From NCBI GenBank assembly GCA_964409535.1, contig CAYPDQ010000020.1, positions 1 to 12,635 on the forward strand: DNA of 12,635 bases, in the 5' to 3' direction. The stretch comes from JBBUAX01 sp964409535. Its GTDB lineage: Bacteria > Patescibacteriota > Minisyncoccia > UBA6257 > 2-01-FULL-56-20. Position numbers and translations under genes: made by a program. Under the pieces are notes generated by a model. That model was not told where the DNA came from, did no database searches, and saw nothing but the letters and a program-made list of their open reading frames with translations. Positions 12,277 to 12,635 of this stretch are shown piece by piece (the first letter of the stretch is position 1; the number at the start of each line of letters is the position of its first letter).

Positions 12277-12327
12277 AAAAACCCCGACGTTCCTGCCTGC
12301 CGGCAGGCAGGGAAATCGGGGGGTTTT
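12277..12327 (-). terminator. rnpB terminator with palindrome in its loop
   Basis: On the minus strand AAAACCCCCCGA pairs with TCGGGGTTTTT, ending in a T-run, shortly after the RNase P RNA. The loop holds the perfect 20-bp palindrome CCTGCCTGCCGGCAGGCAGG (12292-12311), which would form its own stem on top. The T-run on the other strand is shorter, so weak bidirectional use is possible. Confidence 0.7.
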
Positions 12328-12330
12328 CAT

Positions 12331-12635
12331 ACTGGCAATCCGTAAGCCGGATTCTGTTTAGGCGTCATTTATCTGGGCCCACGATTACTCGCGGGCTCAA
12401 GCGGCACTTCCCGACTTTACGTCGGGACACGGCCTTGCACCCGGTAAGGATTTAGCCGTTTCATCTCCGCTTTTTATCCCTATCGCGGAGCTGGACCGTC
12501 TACGTTGGGATCGGGTCCCCCACGACCCTTTCGGGTCGGGGCGTTTCTGCTCGCACCTCTCGCATTACTGCGTCGGGCCGTTAGCCCGTACCGTTTTAAC
12601 CGCTCAAAGAGCGAGTGGGTGTCCGGACTTTCCTC
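12331..12635 (-). rRNA. rnpB: RNase P RNA, 5' end beyond window (ncRNA)
   Basis: This is the catalytic RNA that removes 5' leaders from tRNA precursors; it is a ribozyme and not rRNA, whatever the type label. Read on the minus strand, it opens at the window edge with GAGGAAAGTCCGGACACC, the universal P4/CR-I block. It continues with GGGTGCAAGGCC, CTTGAGCC...CCAGATAAATGACG and ACAGAATCCGGCTTAC (CR-V, P4 partner) near 12340-12356. It is a type-A-like bacterial form. About 60 bases (P1-P3) should lie beyond 12635. Where E. coli has P15-P17 with the GGU that pairs with tRNA CCA, there is only a short hairpin, CCCGAC-GTAAA-GTCGGG (near 12413-12429). The 3' end is set at about 12331, just before the terminator. 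Confidence 0.95.

Noticed and set aside
12292..12311. Possible CRISPR or tandem repeat from the GC palindrome
   Set aside because: There is only one copy and there are no spacers; no CRISPR array is visible anywhere in the window.

Overview
The window looks like a piece of a Patescibacteria (Candidate Phyla Radiation) chromosome, most likely Parcubacteria-like. This is an inference from family features, not a database result. The signs are compact core genes, a bacterial-type aspartyl-tRNA synthetase without its GAD insertion, a long adenylate kinase with a zinc lid, a release factor 1 without domain 1, few Shine-Dalgarno sites and many short palindromes. TGA is used as a stop codon (GH1 gene, adk), so the code is the standard bacterial one.

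Layout. Positions 1-421 are non-coding and highly structured; they contain a promoter and a leader ahead of ribosomal protein L31 (422-682, +). Positions 724-1952 (-) hold a two-gene unit: an NDK-like/Nudix fusion, then a frame-disrupted gene whose 3' part resembles a response-regulator receiver. A truncated HAD gene (2093-2316, +) follows. Next comes a two-gene glycoside unit (2325-5377, +): a GH1 beta-glycosidase whose stop overlaps the start of a ten-helix DMT/EamA membrane domain fused to a TIM-barrel glycosidase-like domain. prfA (5402-6163, +) faces pepE (6173-6883, -). Between pepE and a TrpR/YerC-like regulator (7163-7474, -) lies a candidate small structured RNA with its own promoter. 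lysA, adk and aspS (7542-11143, -) are clustered. aspS diverges from an mgtC-like gene (11167-11610, +) over a shared -10 box. A 3-methyladenine DNA glycosylase gene (11588-12175, -) and the RNase P RNA (from 12331, -, running off the right edge) complete the window.

How the genes relate. Most are housekeeping genes: translation, nucleotide metabolism, base-excision repair, RNase P, peptide turnover and lysine/DAP metabolism. The GH1 plus transporter-glycosidase pair looks like a dedicated glycan-use unit: the outer domain would cut, the membrane domain would move a small product, and the GH1 enzyme would cleave it in the cytoplasm. The 724-2316 block has good Shine-Dalgarno sites and broken genes, unlike its neighbours, and may be a decaying acquired segment.

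Main signals for a second look: (i) six starts lie 7-9 nt behind a -10 box, implying leaderless mRNAs; (ii) the predicted 5' end of the L31 mRNA is perfectly complementary to the bases just before the L31 start codon; (iii) palindromic elements lie in frame inside adk and the DNA glycosylase gene, with copies in intergenic DNA; (iv) a second, synonymously diverged copy of the RF1 C-terminal tail lies in frame after prfA; (v) an orphan structured transcript lies between the regulator and pepE; (vi) there are two unusual fusions, NDK-Nudix and DMT-glycosidase.
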